Positions 35,328-43,363 of a stretch of 64,000 nucleotides of DNA are shown piece after piece (position 1 is the stretch's first letter; each line of letters opens with the position of its first letter). The translations under genes and the position numbers were made by a program. This stretch comes from UBA10348 sp002469915 (GTDB taxonomy: Bacteria; Bacteroidota; Rhodothermia; Rhodothermales; UBA10348): assembly GCA_029249345.1 (NCBI GenBank), contig JAQWHM010000016.1, positions 62,001-126,000 of the forward strand. Reading direction: 5' to 3'. Below the pieces are notes generated by a model. The model had not been told where the DNA came from. It did no database searches and saw only the letters and a program-made list of their open reading frames with translations.

Positions 35328-37376
35328 TCACCATACGATTTCTCCACCAAATCGCTCCACTAGGGCGCGTACGGCGGGGTTTTTTTCGCACAAATCTTCG
35401 AGTTGTTCACGCGCTGAACTCTCCGTGTCTGACAAGTCGCTGGGATCTACAGAGGGAGCTTCAATTTTGAAAGCAATTCTATCTATCCCCAGATCCGTTG
35501 CTTCAGTTAGCTGTCGGATGAGTCGTGCTCGTTCGGATCGCAAGGCCTTGGCATGGAAATCGTCCGGGACAGAAAGCAGTACAGTACGCTCACCGAAGTC
35601 ATGTACGGTCGCATGCTTAAGAAAGGAACCAAGTTGTTTTTCGGAAGCCATCACTTCATGCACGATGGCATCCCACGCGGGCTTTACTAAACTGAGGGCA
35701 TCCGGTTCGCTGAGTGGGTCCTCATCTTTATCTAGGACCAATACTTCTTCTGCGGTGGAAGTCTGATTTGTTGGTTCATTTCGGGACCGGGGCTTTTTAA
35801 TAGCCGGCGGTTCCATGAAAAGAGAGATGCCTGGATCGGGGGAAGGAGGAGGCGTCGAGGGGGACGGCTGAGGAACAGGGGCACTGTGAACTGGGACGTC
35901 ACTCGAGTCGCTAATAGTGGTCTCTGCAGTATCTAACGGGGCAGTATCATTCTCCTCTGGATCATTCTCCTCCGGTGCCGCTGCAGGCGCAGGCGCTGGT
36001 TTTGGCGGCGTCGCAGAGGGAGCTGGAGCTGGTGCGGCCGGAGGTACCGGGGCTGGAGCGGGTACTGGAGCCGCCTGAGGTGCCGGAGCTGGGGGAGATA
36101 CCGCGGCGGCAGGTGCCGGAGTAATTTTGGGCGTTGGTCGCACGGCAGCCTGCTCAGACGTTGGGGAAGACACCTGTCTGACTTCAGAGACAATCTTAAT
36201 CTCACCCGAGGCAGCCATTTTCTCCAACTTACTCAACTTATCGAGCGCAGACTTAATGTCTACGGACGAAGGTAGAGTCGCCATACGCAGCAAAGCCATT
36301 TCCAGCTTCAATCGGGGCTGTCTCGAGAGCCGAAGTGATTCTGAAACATCCCCCATAATGGTGATGAGGGACAACAGGGTAGACTCGGAAAAGGTCTTAC
36401 CGTGATCTACGATTCTCTTTCGATCAGCTTCGGTAGCCTCGATGAGTGTAGGGTCCTTAACCGTTGAAGCGACTAGTAAATTCCGTAGATGTTCAGCTAG
36501 ACCATCTACGAACTCCTGCAGATCATAGCCTGTTCTCACGACACGATCCACAATGAGGATCATCTCTGCACTTTCCCCATCCGTAACAGCTTGTGTGACA
36601 TTGAAATACAGATCCGTGTCTACGACTCCCAAAGCCCTGATCAGTTCAGGGTATTTGATGTCATTTCCGCAAAGGGAAACTGCCTGATCAAATACAGACA
36701 ACGCATCCCGTAATGCACCATCGCCTTTTCTGGCGATCAGCATCAAGGATTCGTCATCAACGGAGATGTCCTCGGTGTCACATATTTCACGGAGTCGTTC
36801 AACAGACTCACTTGTGGCGATGCGCCTAAAATCGAAACGCTGACAGCGCGACTGAATTGTGGGAAGCACTTTGTGTGGTTCAGTCGTAGCAAAAATGAAC
36901 ATCGCATGCGGCGGAGGTTCTTCCAATGTTTTCAGGAGCGCGTTGAACGCGGCATTCGAAAGCATGTGCACCTCATCTATGATGTACACCTTCATCCGAT
37001 TCGCCTGAGGTGGAATTCGAACCGTTTCACGCAGGTCCCTCACATCCTCTACTTTGTTGTTGGACGCTGCATCAATCTCGATGATGTTCATGTTTCGTCC
37101 TTCTTCAAAGGACTGACAGGAAACACACGTACGACACGGTTCAGCACGGTCATCGCGGTCTTCAATCGGGGTTGTGCAATTGATGGCCTTAGCAACGATT
37201 CGAGCTGCCGTTGTTTTGCCTACACCTCTAGGGCCGGTAAACATGTAGGCGTGGGCCAAGCGGTCCAAACGAATCGCATTTTTCAGCGTTTCTGTGACGT
37301 GCTCTTGAGCAACCACATCCTTAAACAGGAGTGGCCGATATTTTCGTGCAGTGACGAGATACGCCTTATTCGACAT
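35328..37376 (-). CDS. dnaX: DNA polymerase III subunits gamma/tau
   Basis: The clamp-loader ATPase that links the replicative polymerases. The 682 residues (ATG at 37376; the upstream in-frame ATG would add 30 unrelated hydrophobic residues) have the Walker A GPRGVGKTT, a zinc-binding cluster in EPCRTCVSCQSF, Walker B-type YIIDEVHMLSNAAFNAL, the ESRCQRFDF-like SRCQRFDFRRI and the helical domain III. From about residue 400 comes a long Pro/Ala-rich linker (around 36000-36120 on the map), then a C-terminal tau domain that would bind DnaE. No clear slippery frameshift site was found, so only tau may be made. First gene of the ybaB-recR run. Confidence 0.95.
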   Translation of the reverse strand: MSNKAYLVTARKYRPLLFKDVVAQEHVTETLKNAIRLDRLAHAYMFTGPRGVGKTTAARIVAKAINCTTPIEDRDDRAEPCRTCVSCQSFEEGRNMNIIEIDAASNNKVEDVRDLRETVRIPPQANRMKVYIIDEVHMLSNAAFNALLKTLEEPPPHAMFIFATTEPHKVLPTIQSRCQRFDFRRIATSESVERLREICDTEDISVDDESLMLIARKGDGALRDALSVFDQAVSLCGNDIKYPELIRALGVVDTDLYFNVTQAVTDGESAEMILIVDRVVRTGYDLQEFVDGLAEHLRNLLVASTVKDPTLIEATEADRKRIVDHGKTFSESTLLSLITIMGDVSESLRLSRQPRLKLEMALLRMATLPSSVDIKSALDKLSKLEKMAASGEIKIVSEVRQVSSPTSEQAAVRPTPKITPAPAAAVSPPAPAPQAAPVPAPAPVPPAAPAPAPSATPPKPAPAPAAAPEENDPEENDTAPLDTAETTISDSSDVPVHSAPVPQPSPSTPPPSPDPGISLFMEPPAIKKPRSRNEPTNQTSTAEEVLVLDKDEDPLSEPDALSLVKPAWDAIVHEVMASEKQLGSFLKHATVHDFGERTVLLSVPDDFHAKALRSERARLIRQLTEATDLGIDRIAFKIEAPSVDPSDLSDTESSAREQLEDLCEKNPAVRALVERFGGEIVW

Positions 37377-37510
37377 GGGAACCCGGGTGCGGAAAACCGC
37401 AATAAAACAGAGTAGGACAAGGGCAAAAAGGTCATGCAACATAGCGGGCATGAGATCTCTTCGCAAGTGGCTTACATCTGTAACAGAAAGGGTCCTGTTC
37501 TGATCCGGAA

Positions 37511-37882
37511 TTAGAGGCCAATTGTATTGAAAAGGCTTGAAATCAGTGTGGATGTCATAGACTTTCTTAAGGCATCAATCCGGGCGAGCGTTAATCCTAC
37601 TTCCTTCAAGGCATTCATTCGAGATAGATCCATCTGGGCTTTGATCAAAAAAGCTAAATCTTCTTGGCTCAGTGCACCTGAAGCGACCTGTGACATCCAC
37701 TCCTTGAGTCTGGCTGTATTATCCATGAAGGTTGACCCTGCGTTTTTCAACAGAGCCTCCTGAACGTGAGGGAGTTCATCAGCTAATTGTAATTTGAATG
37801 CTGACAGAAAATCATGCAGCAGTCCATTTATACTTTGGGAGGTATTATTCTGGGGAGGTGCCACCTGATTTTCCGCTTTCAA
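37511..37882 (-). CDS. hypothetical helical protein
   Basis: Not recognised. The 123 residues are almost wholly helical, with several heptad-like segments (LLHDFLSAFKLQLADEL, DLAFLIKAQMDLSRMNAL) and no signal peptide. The likely start is a TTG at 37882, which overlaps the end of the preceding gene by 38 bases; a later start inside the protein is possible. It ends 135 bases before dnaX begins on the same strand. Existence is supported by the consistent amphipathic pattern only. Confidence 0.5.
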   Translation of the reverse strand: MKAENQVAPPQNNTSQSINGLLHDFLSAFKLQLADELPHVQEALLKNAGSTFMDNTARLKEWMSQVASGALSQEDLAFLIKAQMDLSRMNALKEVGLTLARIDALRKSMTSTLISSLFNTIGL

Positions 37883-38345
37883 GTTCGATTATTGAGTCAA
37901 ATGCTGCTGATACGAGCTGCTTTGAGGCCACGATAAAGGGTCTGTTTAAGGCGCCTTCGTTTTGCCATCGTTGGAGAAAACCACCCAGTAAGTTGGACTC
38001 GGGACTGATCAGAATCTGCCATTGATTTGCAGAGTGCTGATTTTTGGGTCTTCCTTTTGCGAATTCAAATGCTTTTTCAAGCCTAATTTGAAGCTTCGCT
38101 AGGGCCTTTTCGGTCTCTGAATAGGGCAGTTCGGCCTGATCCATGAGCTTCAGGCTATCCACCTTCAAATCTACACTCTGTTCATAGGCGATATGGCTGA
38201 AGGGTGCGATCTTGGGGGAACAGCCGGAGAGCATGAATACCACGATCAGCACATAGCGGTATCGAATCCGAGAAGGCCCTGAAATGACCGTGGGGCGGCG
38301 TGCACCCGTAGATTTCGGGAAAAGTGTTAAAAAGGAAGCGCACAT
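37845..38345 (-). CDS. hypothetical lipoprotein
   Basis: Not recognised. The 166 residues include a lipoprotein signal (YRYVLIVVFMLSGC, lipobox LSGC) preceded by an unusually long basic N-terminus of about 30 residues, so the true start may be further in; no good ATG is there. The mature part is helical, with charged repeats such as ETEKALAKLQIRLEKAFEFA. It overlaps the next gene (37511-37882) by 38 bases, so they may be co-translated. Divergent from dinB with a 105-base gap. Confidence 0.6.
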   Translation of the reverse strand: MCASFLTLFPKSTGARRPTVISGPSRIRYRYVLIVVFMLSGCSPKIAPFSHIAYEQSVDLKVDSLKLMDQAELPYSETEKALAKLQIRLEKAFEFAKGRPKNQHSANQWQILISPESNLLGGFLQRWQNEGALNRPFIVASKQLVSAAFDSIIELESGKSGGTSPE

Positions 38346-38450
38346 ATTTGAAAACCAATTCGTTCCACGTATTAAAACGAAATCGACCCTCTGAACACGA
38401 CGTAGGGATGATGCAATTCATAATCCAATAAGGGAAGTAAACCGGAAGCA

Positions 38451-39563
38451 TTGGCTGATCGAAGAAAAATCATACATGTAGACATGGATGCCTTTTTTGC
38501 ATCTGTAGAACAACGGGATTTTCCAGAACTTAGGGGCAAACCAGTTGCAGTCGGAGGCACTTCCAAACGAGGTGTAGTAGCTGCTGCGAGCTATGAAGCT
38601 CGTCAGTTCGGAGTACATTCTGCGATGCCTTCAGCCAGAGCGGCTAAAATGTGTCCGGGATTGATTTTCGTTAAATCCCGATTCGAGGCGTATCGGCAGG
38701 CATCGAAGCAGATTCGCACCATCTTTGATCGCTACACAGATCTCGTTGAGCCGCTTTCTCTGGATGAGGCCTATTTGGATGTTACGCGCCCGGTGGGCGG
38801 TCCGGCATCTGCCACCTCGATTGCTCGCAAGATAAAGGAAGAGATTCTTGCGGAAGTCCATCTGACCGCTTCCGCAGGTGTATCGTTTAACAAGTTTCTA
38901 GCTAAAATCGGTTCTGATATGGACAAGCCTGATGGTTTGACTGTAATCCGACCTTCCGATGCCCATGCGCTTCTTGCCCGTTTACCCATTGGAAAATTCC
39001 ATGGTGTTGGACCCGTAACCGCCCGAAAAATGAATGAGTCTGGCATTCGGAACGGAGCCGATTTAATGCGCTTTCCGGAGTCAGAACTGAACCGCTTGTT
39101 TGGAAAGGCCGGGCGATATTATTACCGCATCATACGCTGCATTGACGACCGGCCCGTTCAGAAGACAAGAAGCAGGAAGTCCCTCGGTGCGGAGCGAACG
39201 TTTGAGCAAAATATTTCGTCCGTGAAAGAAATGGAAAGTCGGCTCAAAGAGATCGTCGATCGGGTAACGGAGCGAATGGAAAAGGCCGGTGTGTTTGGTC
39301 AGACGGTAACACTAAAGATCAAGTATCACGATTTTGAGATCAACACGCGTCAAACCACGAGAGAATCGCTGATCTGGCAACCTGCTGATATTATGGAAAC
39401 CGTATCCCTATTGTTACGACATGCGCCGGAACCGCCTCAAAAACCCGTTCGCCTTCTAGGTGTGTCCCTTTCTGGATTGCGGAATTTTACTGACGGTCTG
39501 CCGGCAGCACAACTCAAACTGGAATTTGCCCAGTCCGCAAAATCAGGCGGCTCGGGAGACTGA
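38451..39563 (+). CDS. dinB: DNA polymerase IV (translesion Y-family)
   Basis: Error-prone polymerase that copies damaged templates. The 370 residues have the catalytic start HVDMDAFFASVEQRD, RGVVAAASYEAR, the second carboxylate motif LSLDEAYLDVT, AGVSFNKFLAKIGSD, and the helix-hairpin-helix part GVGPVTARKMNESGI, then the little-finger domain KSLGAERTFEQNI. I accept a TTG start at 38451 because it gives the normal family N-terminus only eight residues before HVDMD, and GGAAG lies just upstream. Typically SOS-regulated, but I see no clear LexA box. Its last 21 bases overlap the converging gene. Confidence 0.95.
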   Translation: MADRRKIIHVDMDAFFASVEQRDFPELRGKPVAVGGTSKRGVVAAASYEARQFGVHSAMPSARAAKMCPGLIFVKSRFEAYRQASKQIRTIFDRYTDLVEPLSLDEAYLDVTRPVGGPASATSIARKIKEEILAEVHLTASAGVSFNKFLAKIGSDMDKPDGLTVIRPSDAHALLARLPIGKFHGVGPVTARKMNESGIRNGADLMRFPESELNRLFGKAGRYYYRIIRCIDDRPVQKTRSRKSLGAERTFEQNISSVKEMESRLKEIVDRVTERMEKAGVFGQTVTLKIKYHDFEINTRQTTRESLIWQPADIMETVSLLLRHAPEPPQKPVRLLGVSLSGLRNFTDGLPAAQLKLEFAQSAKSGGSGD

Positions 39564-39899
39564 TTTCTGAACGCGAGGCTTACGGTTGCGAACCGATGCC
39601 GGTCTTGAGGTATGCGGTCTGGTCGTTGGATGGCCTTGTCTTTCGACCGCTTTGCTCAAGAAGTTGAGTGTAGCTCTGTGAGCATCAAGATCGTCTCCAC
39701 TGTGGAGCATGGCGTTTACATACTGGTTATGTGCAAGGTGTTTGGCAGCAAGTAATCCGCTAGCATCCAGTGCTTCCACCGAGATGCGGAGTAAACCGTC
39801 TCCGGATACGAGTTCAGCGGATTTCTTAGTAAGGCTGAGGAAAAATGGGTTTCTACCGAGGGAGGCCATCAAGTGTGCGTGCATCATGTCTAATTTCAT
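39543..39899 (-). CDS. hypothetical protein with basic C-terminus
   Basis: Not recognised. I use the ATG at 39899, preceded by AAGGG; an upstream ATG at 39962 would add 21 residues. The 118 residues have a helical first half (DMMHAHLMASLGRNPFF, LLAAKHLAHNQYVNAML) and a low-complexity basic tail rich in Arg, Pro, Ser and His that may bind nucleic acid. It converges on dinB, overlapping its end by 21 bases. Confidence 0.55.
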   Translation of the reverse strand: MKLDMMHAHLMASLGRNPFFLSLTKKSAELVSGDGLLRISVEALDASGLLAAKHLAHNQYVNAMLHSGDDLDAHRATLNFLSKAVERQGHPTTRPHTSRPASVRNRKPRVQKSVSRAA

Positions 39900-39974
39900 T
39901 TCTGTACCCTTCAATGATTGGTGCGATTGGCTTCGGCGGGTGTGTTCCAAAACCTGATTCAAATGTACGCAGAG

Positions 39975-40000
39975 GGGTGTGACATCATTTTGTCATACCC
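39975..40000. repeat. inverted repeat GGGTGTGACA/TGTCATACCC
   Basis: Ten-base arms with one G-T mismatch pair and a six-base centre. It lies just upstream of the hypothetical gene at 39543-39962 and could be an operator or a short hairpin. TGACA/TGTCA is the core. Confidence 0.5.
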
Positions 40001-40093
40001 ATCTCAAATAAATCAGAAAGTGGCGAATTAGTCCTCATAGCTCTGAAAAATCAGGTATTCCTTTTTTTACGTAAAAACGGACGAGTGTTACAA

Positions 40094-40122
40094 GGGCCGT
40101 CCACCATAGAGGTGGACGGCCC
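40094..40122 (-). terminator. probable terminator hairpin after the saccharopine dehydrogenase-like gene
   Basis: A perfect 12-base stem (GGGCCGTCCACC with GGTGGACGGCCC) and a 5-base loop, extendable by GTTAC/GTAAC flanks. It lies 46 bases past the stop of the gene ending at 40169. No T-run follows immediately, so the strand is inferred from position, not from the tail. The surrounding gap 39900-40168 contains no gene. Confidence 0.55.
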
Positions 40123-40168
40123 GTAGTGTGTAACTCCTTTTGACCAGATTAAAACGATTAGGGCTGGT

Positions 40169-41314
40169 TTAGGACAGAACTTCCCTCGTTTCCGTTACCC
40201 TGATCCCGCGTTTCGCATAGCCTTCTTTTAACTGGTCGTAGCAACCCTCAACTTGACCTACATATTCGGGAGGTGAAATGCCGACTCGGGCATACTGACC
40301 GCTGAGGACCATCCGAGCGACGAGCGTACATGTATATCCGGTGGTTCGAGCCATGGAGTGTACGCCTTGGTCTGTATCAAAAAAGTCCAGCAGATCGAAA
40401 GTGTAGCGCACGTGGTCCCCTCCTTCTTTCCCTTCCATGATTACTTGCATCACGGTTAAGTCTTCCTCGCCTTCTTTGAGCTTCCATGCGTCAAAAAGAA
40501 GCTTGGTAGTGAGGTCTATGGGGGCAACATCTTGTCCTTTGACGGAAACAGGCTGTTCATCGAACAGTCCCATTTCTCGAAAGACCCGCATCAATTCGGC
40601 ATGGCCTGCATAGCGCAGCGTCATTTCCTTCTTGAATGGAGCATCTAGCGTAAAGATGAGTGAGCGAAGGCCATCTGAGTTGAAGGCCTCGAGTGTTCCG
40701 ACTCCCGGGAGATCTAGTTTTTCGATTCCAGAAAGTGCTTCGCGGGTTACTAGTTCTCCGAACTCAACGAACCGGGCTGGACGGGTGTATTCTTCAATAA
40801 CATCGATGGGTGAAAACACCGCTTTGTACTCAAACGGCCAGGTCCTTACCCGCGGAAGTCCGCCCACGTAGCAGAGATAGGATTCTACTGTATCCATTTT
40901 GGTTTGGGCCCATCCAGCTTGGATATTACTCAGGCCCGGGGCAACGCCGCAATCCACAACGGCGACGACACCGTGCTTTTCAGCCAGTTCAGTCAATTCA
41001 AACGCGTCTTCAGGAAAGAACGAAATGTCAACGACATGCTTACCGTTTTCGATGATGCCCTTGAGCGTTTTGAAGCCCATAAACCCAGGAACAGCACAAA
41101 TGACCAGATCTGCGTTTCCGATCACCTCATCCAACACAGACCGCTCATTGACATCTGCGACGCGGGTTTCCACATTATCTAGGTTTTCCACGGCATGTAG
41201 ACTTCGCTGACTGATGTCTACTGCCAGGAGGTGCGTTGTAGAGTCCTTGGCAAGATCTTTTATAATAGCGCTACCGACGAGTCCGGAGCCGAGAACCGTG
41301 ATGTGTGTGGACAT
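40169..41314 (-). CDS. saccharopine dehydrogenase family protein
   Basis: An oxidoreductase of the saccharopine dehydrogenase/lysine-metabolism family. The 381 residues start with a Rossmann fold, ITVLGSGLVGSAIIKDLAKD, with an acidic residue after the second strand (LAVDIS) suited to NAD. VICAVPGFMGFKTLKGII and GVVAVVDCGVAPGLSNIQAGWA match this family. The ATG at 41314 is preferred to one 102 bases upstream because the Rossmann strand follows directly. Substrate is uncertain: related proteins act on lysine intermediates or polyamines. It follows a small lipoprotein gene by 38 bases on the same strand. Confidence 0.85.
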   Translation of the reverse strand: MSTHITVLGSGLVGSAIIKDLAKDSTTHLLAVDISQRSLHAVENLDNVETRVADVNERSVLDEVIGNADLVICAVPGFMGFKTLKGIIENGKHVVDISFFPEDAFELTELAEKHGVVAVVDCGVAPGLSNIQAGWAQTKMDTVESYLCYVGGLPRVRTWPFEYKAVFSPIDVIEEYTRPARFVEFGELVTREALSGIEKLDLPGVGTLEAFNSDGLRSLIFTLDAPFKKEMTLRYAGHAELMRVFREMGLFDEQPVSVKGQDVAPIDLTTKLLFDAWKLKEGEEDLTVMQVIMEGKEGGDHVRYTFDLLDFFDTDQGVHSMARTTGYTCTLVARMVLSGQYARVGISPPEYVGQVEGCYDQLKEGYAKRGIRVTETREVLS

Positions 41315-41352
41315 ATCGCAATTAGGTAAAAAGGTGACGTGACACCGTCCTT

Positions 41353-41817
41353 CTAATTTCGGACGGCGGAAAGAGGCGAAATCCTCAGAATTGAAGGTAC
41401 ATTTCCTGATTCCCATTCTAGAAGCCGAGATCCGAGAATTATCCGTGATGAAGGTCCCGGCTGGCTCTGTAATTCATGGACTAAACTATCTGAAAGAACC
41501 GCGTCAAACAGGAGAGATATTGGGATGGGTAGCCATGAGGTGTTCTGCGGTCCGAATGCTCTGATTCCTTCGAGGCGCCCTCGGTCATCGGCATAGAGGT
41601 ATATGTGGAGTGCTCCCGTACGGGCGCAGTCAAAAAGAAGGGGATATAATTCTCTACCTTCGGCCGTGCACTCAAAACCCTGCTCAATAAGGATGTCGCG
41701 TACCTGAACGGCGCTGTCCAGTAAGAAGGTTGTTGCTGTCGTTGTGGGAGACGTATCACTTGGCTTTAAGCACCCTACAAAAAGGAGCAGTAGGAGGGCA
41801 TATTTCGCATTCTTCAT
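41353..41817 (-). CDS. hypothetical lipoprotein
   Basis: Not recognised. The 154 residues begin with a short lipoprotein signal (YALLLLLFVGC, Cys16) followed by a Thr/Ser-rich linker, so it is exported and lipid-anchored. Two further cysteines (FECTAEG, LFDCART) may form a disulfide in the periplasm. The domain seems alpha/beta. It is on the same strand as, and 38 bases before, the saccharopine dehydrogenase-like gene and diverges from the pirin gene. Confidence 0.68.
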   Translation of the reverse strand: MKNAKYALLLLLFVGCLKPSDTSPTTTATTFLLDSAVQVRDILIEQGFECTAEGRELYPLLFDCARTGALHIYLYADDRGRLEGIRAFGPQNTSWLPIPISLLFDAVLSDSLVHELQSQPGPSSRIILGSRLLEWESGNVPSILRISPLSAVRN

Positions 41818-41985
41818 TCAGAAGCCCGCGTAATATTGCCGGGAATTACATCCACGGTTGCGAGTAATTCGTCTCATCATGGTTTCTGAATCATATGCCC
41901 GATGGGGATGCCCATTTCAGAACTGCATGTGGATTATTGGCGTACTAGGGTAAATATAGTCTCTTTTACGCTTATTTCAGGTAAT

Positions 41986-42681
41986 ATGATCGTCCATACG
42001 TCTGAATCGAGGGGGCACGCTAATCATGGATGGCTGCAGTCCCACCATTCATTTAGCTTTGCGTCTTATTTCAATCCCGAACGGATGAATTTTGGGGCCC
42101 TTCGGGTTCTCAATGATGATGTTGTACTTGGGGGACACGGTTTTGGGAAGCACCCGCACAACAATATGGAAATAATTTCTATTCCCACCGCTGGTGCGTT
42201 GAAGCATGAGGACTCCATGGGTCATTCTCAAGTCCTCACATCGCAAGAAGTACAGGTCATGAGTGCCGGCACGGGACTTACCCATGCCGAATTCAACGCG
42301 TCTGAAGGGGACGAAGTACGTTTTTTTCAGATCTGGATAACACCCAGAAAGCGGAATACCGCGCCCAGATACGATCAGCGGGCCTTTTCGGAAATGCCGG
42401 GTGTTCAGTTGTTGGTTTCTCCTGACGGAGAAGACGATTCACTGTGGATCGGTCAGGACGCATGGATTAGCAGATATCGTTTGGAGCAGGACCAGTCAGT
42501 CAGTTTGTCGACCCGGCGAGAATTGAATGGCCTGTATGTGTTTGTGATCGAGGGAGCGGTTACGCTGAATGATAGATCGCTCGGAAAACGAGACGCAGCG
42601 GGAATTTCGGACAAGGATCCTGCTAACTTGACTTCCACCGGGTTGTCAGACGTGCTGGTGATAGACGTTCCACTCGCATAA
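41986..42681 (+). CDS. pirin family protein
   Basis: A bicupin of the pirin family; bacterial members include quercetin 2,3-dioxygenase-like enzymes and redox regulators. The 231 residues begin SRGHANHGWLQSHHSFSFAS with the family start, then RVLNDDVVLGGHGFGKHPHN, whose HxH-type residues bind a metal (probably Fe), EDSMGH and the MSAGTGLTHAEFN loop. The ATG at 41986 fits the family; one 84 bases upstream does not. The second cupin half (RELNGLYVFVIEGAV) is present. Substrate not known. Confidence 0.92.
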   Translation: MIVHTSESRGHANHGWLQSHHSFSFASYFNPERMNFGALRVLNDDVVLGGHGFGKHPHNNMEIISIPTAGALKHEDSMGHSQVLTSQEVQVMSAGTGLTHAEFNASEGDEVRFFQIWITPRKRNTAPRYDQRAFSEMPGVQLLVSPDGEDDSLWIGQDAWISRYRLEQDQSVSLSTRRELNGLYVFVIEGAVTLNDRSLGKRDAAGISDKDPANLTSTGLSDVLVIDVPLA

Positions 42682-42704
42682 GGGATTGCTGCTCTGCTAA
42701 GAGA

Positions 42705-43241
42705 TTAGTCTTTTTCAAAGTCTAGACTAAACTCTTTGGCATCCTCTACGAAATAGAGGGACCAGCTTTTTTCAGAGGGGAAGTGCTGAATCTGTACGAT
42801 GTTTTTCTGGTCTTCAAAGTGTTCTAAAAGCAGTGTGTTGGTGAGATGCACCTTTTGAATGGGTAGGTCTGCTTCAAATTCCAGCATGTACCACCACATG
42901 GTTTCCTTGCCAAGAATCTCCTTGCCACTTCCAATAAGTCTTCCCTCCAGGGTTATTTCATCCGCGATGAAGACAAACTGCTCATTGAAGTAAGCTTGGA
43001 ATAGTGAGTCTTGGGCCGCAGAGATTTCCAAGACATCTAGGTCTGTTTCGGAGTAAGCTGCAAGCGTGGTTCCGAGGTCGTCTTTAAAAAATCGCACCCT
43101 GGCCACGACGGTCGTTCCTTCAACCGCCACTCGGGCGTAGCTCACATGAAACTTGTGAGCTCCTTTTGCCGCTGAGAACGAGGTTTCGCCTTCAGAAAGC
43201 GGCGCCAGAATGAGCGCAAGAAGTATCCAGAAAAGAGTCAT
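42705..43241 (-). CDS. DUF6702 family secreted protein
   Basis: A small exported protein of the DUF6702 family, whose function is not known. The 178 residues have a signal peptide (TLFWILLALILAPLSEG) and begin the mature chain near AAKGAHKFHVSYARVAVE, the family hallmark being HKFHVS; the rest is a beta-rich domain. It lies 123 bases after the M1 peptidase on the same strand; DUF6702 genes are often found next to M1 peptidases in this group. The ATG at 43241 is used because it begins the signal peptide; an upstream start would read into the hairpin region. Confidence 0.82.
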   Translation of the reverse strand: MTLFWILLALILAPLSEGETSFSAAKGAHKFHVSYARVAVEGTTVVARVRFFKDDLGTTLAAYSETDLDVLEISAAQDSLFQAYFNEQFVFIADEITLEGRLIGSGKEILGKETMWWYMLEFEADLPIQKVHLTNTLLLEHFEDQKNIVQIQHFPSEKSWSLYFVEDAKEFSLDFEKD

Positions 43242-43253
43242 ATAGTTAATCAG

Positions 43254-43307
43254 GGCATGGGGGGCGGCGAAGCCGCCCCCCATGCCGGATTTCGTCGAGG
43301 AAATCCG
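43254..43307. repeat. two tandem hairpins between M1 peptidase and DUF6702 genes
   Basis: First hairpin: a perfect 15-base stem (43254-43268 with 43272-43286) on a GAA loop, very GC-rich. Second: GGATTTC-type 8-base stem (43286-43293 with 43300-43307). They share one base, so both cannot be fully formed at once. Neither has a T-run. Confidence 0.7.
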
Positions 43308-43363
43308 CAGAAATCAGGTCTCGCTTGTGACGGGTATTCCTGCAGAAATGCTAAAGTGGAGCA

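Noticed and set aside
35785..35800. Possible dnaX frameshift site (ATT AAA AAG)
   Set aside because: It does not fit the X-XXY-YYZ pattern (the base before is T, not A) and no supporting hairpin is evident, although a -1 shift would meet a stop about 20 codons later.
35933..36205. Second open frame inside dnaX, rich in Arg, Leu and Pro
   Set aside because: It is the out-of-frame reading of the Pro/Ala-rich tau linker and has no start context or homology.
37377..37466. N-terminal extension of DnaX
   Set aside because: The extra hydrophobic 30 residues are not part of DnaX; the family start SNKAYLVTARKYRP follows at 37376.
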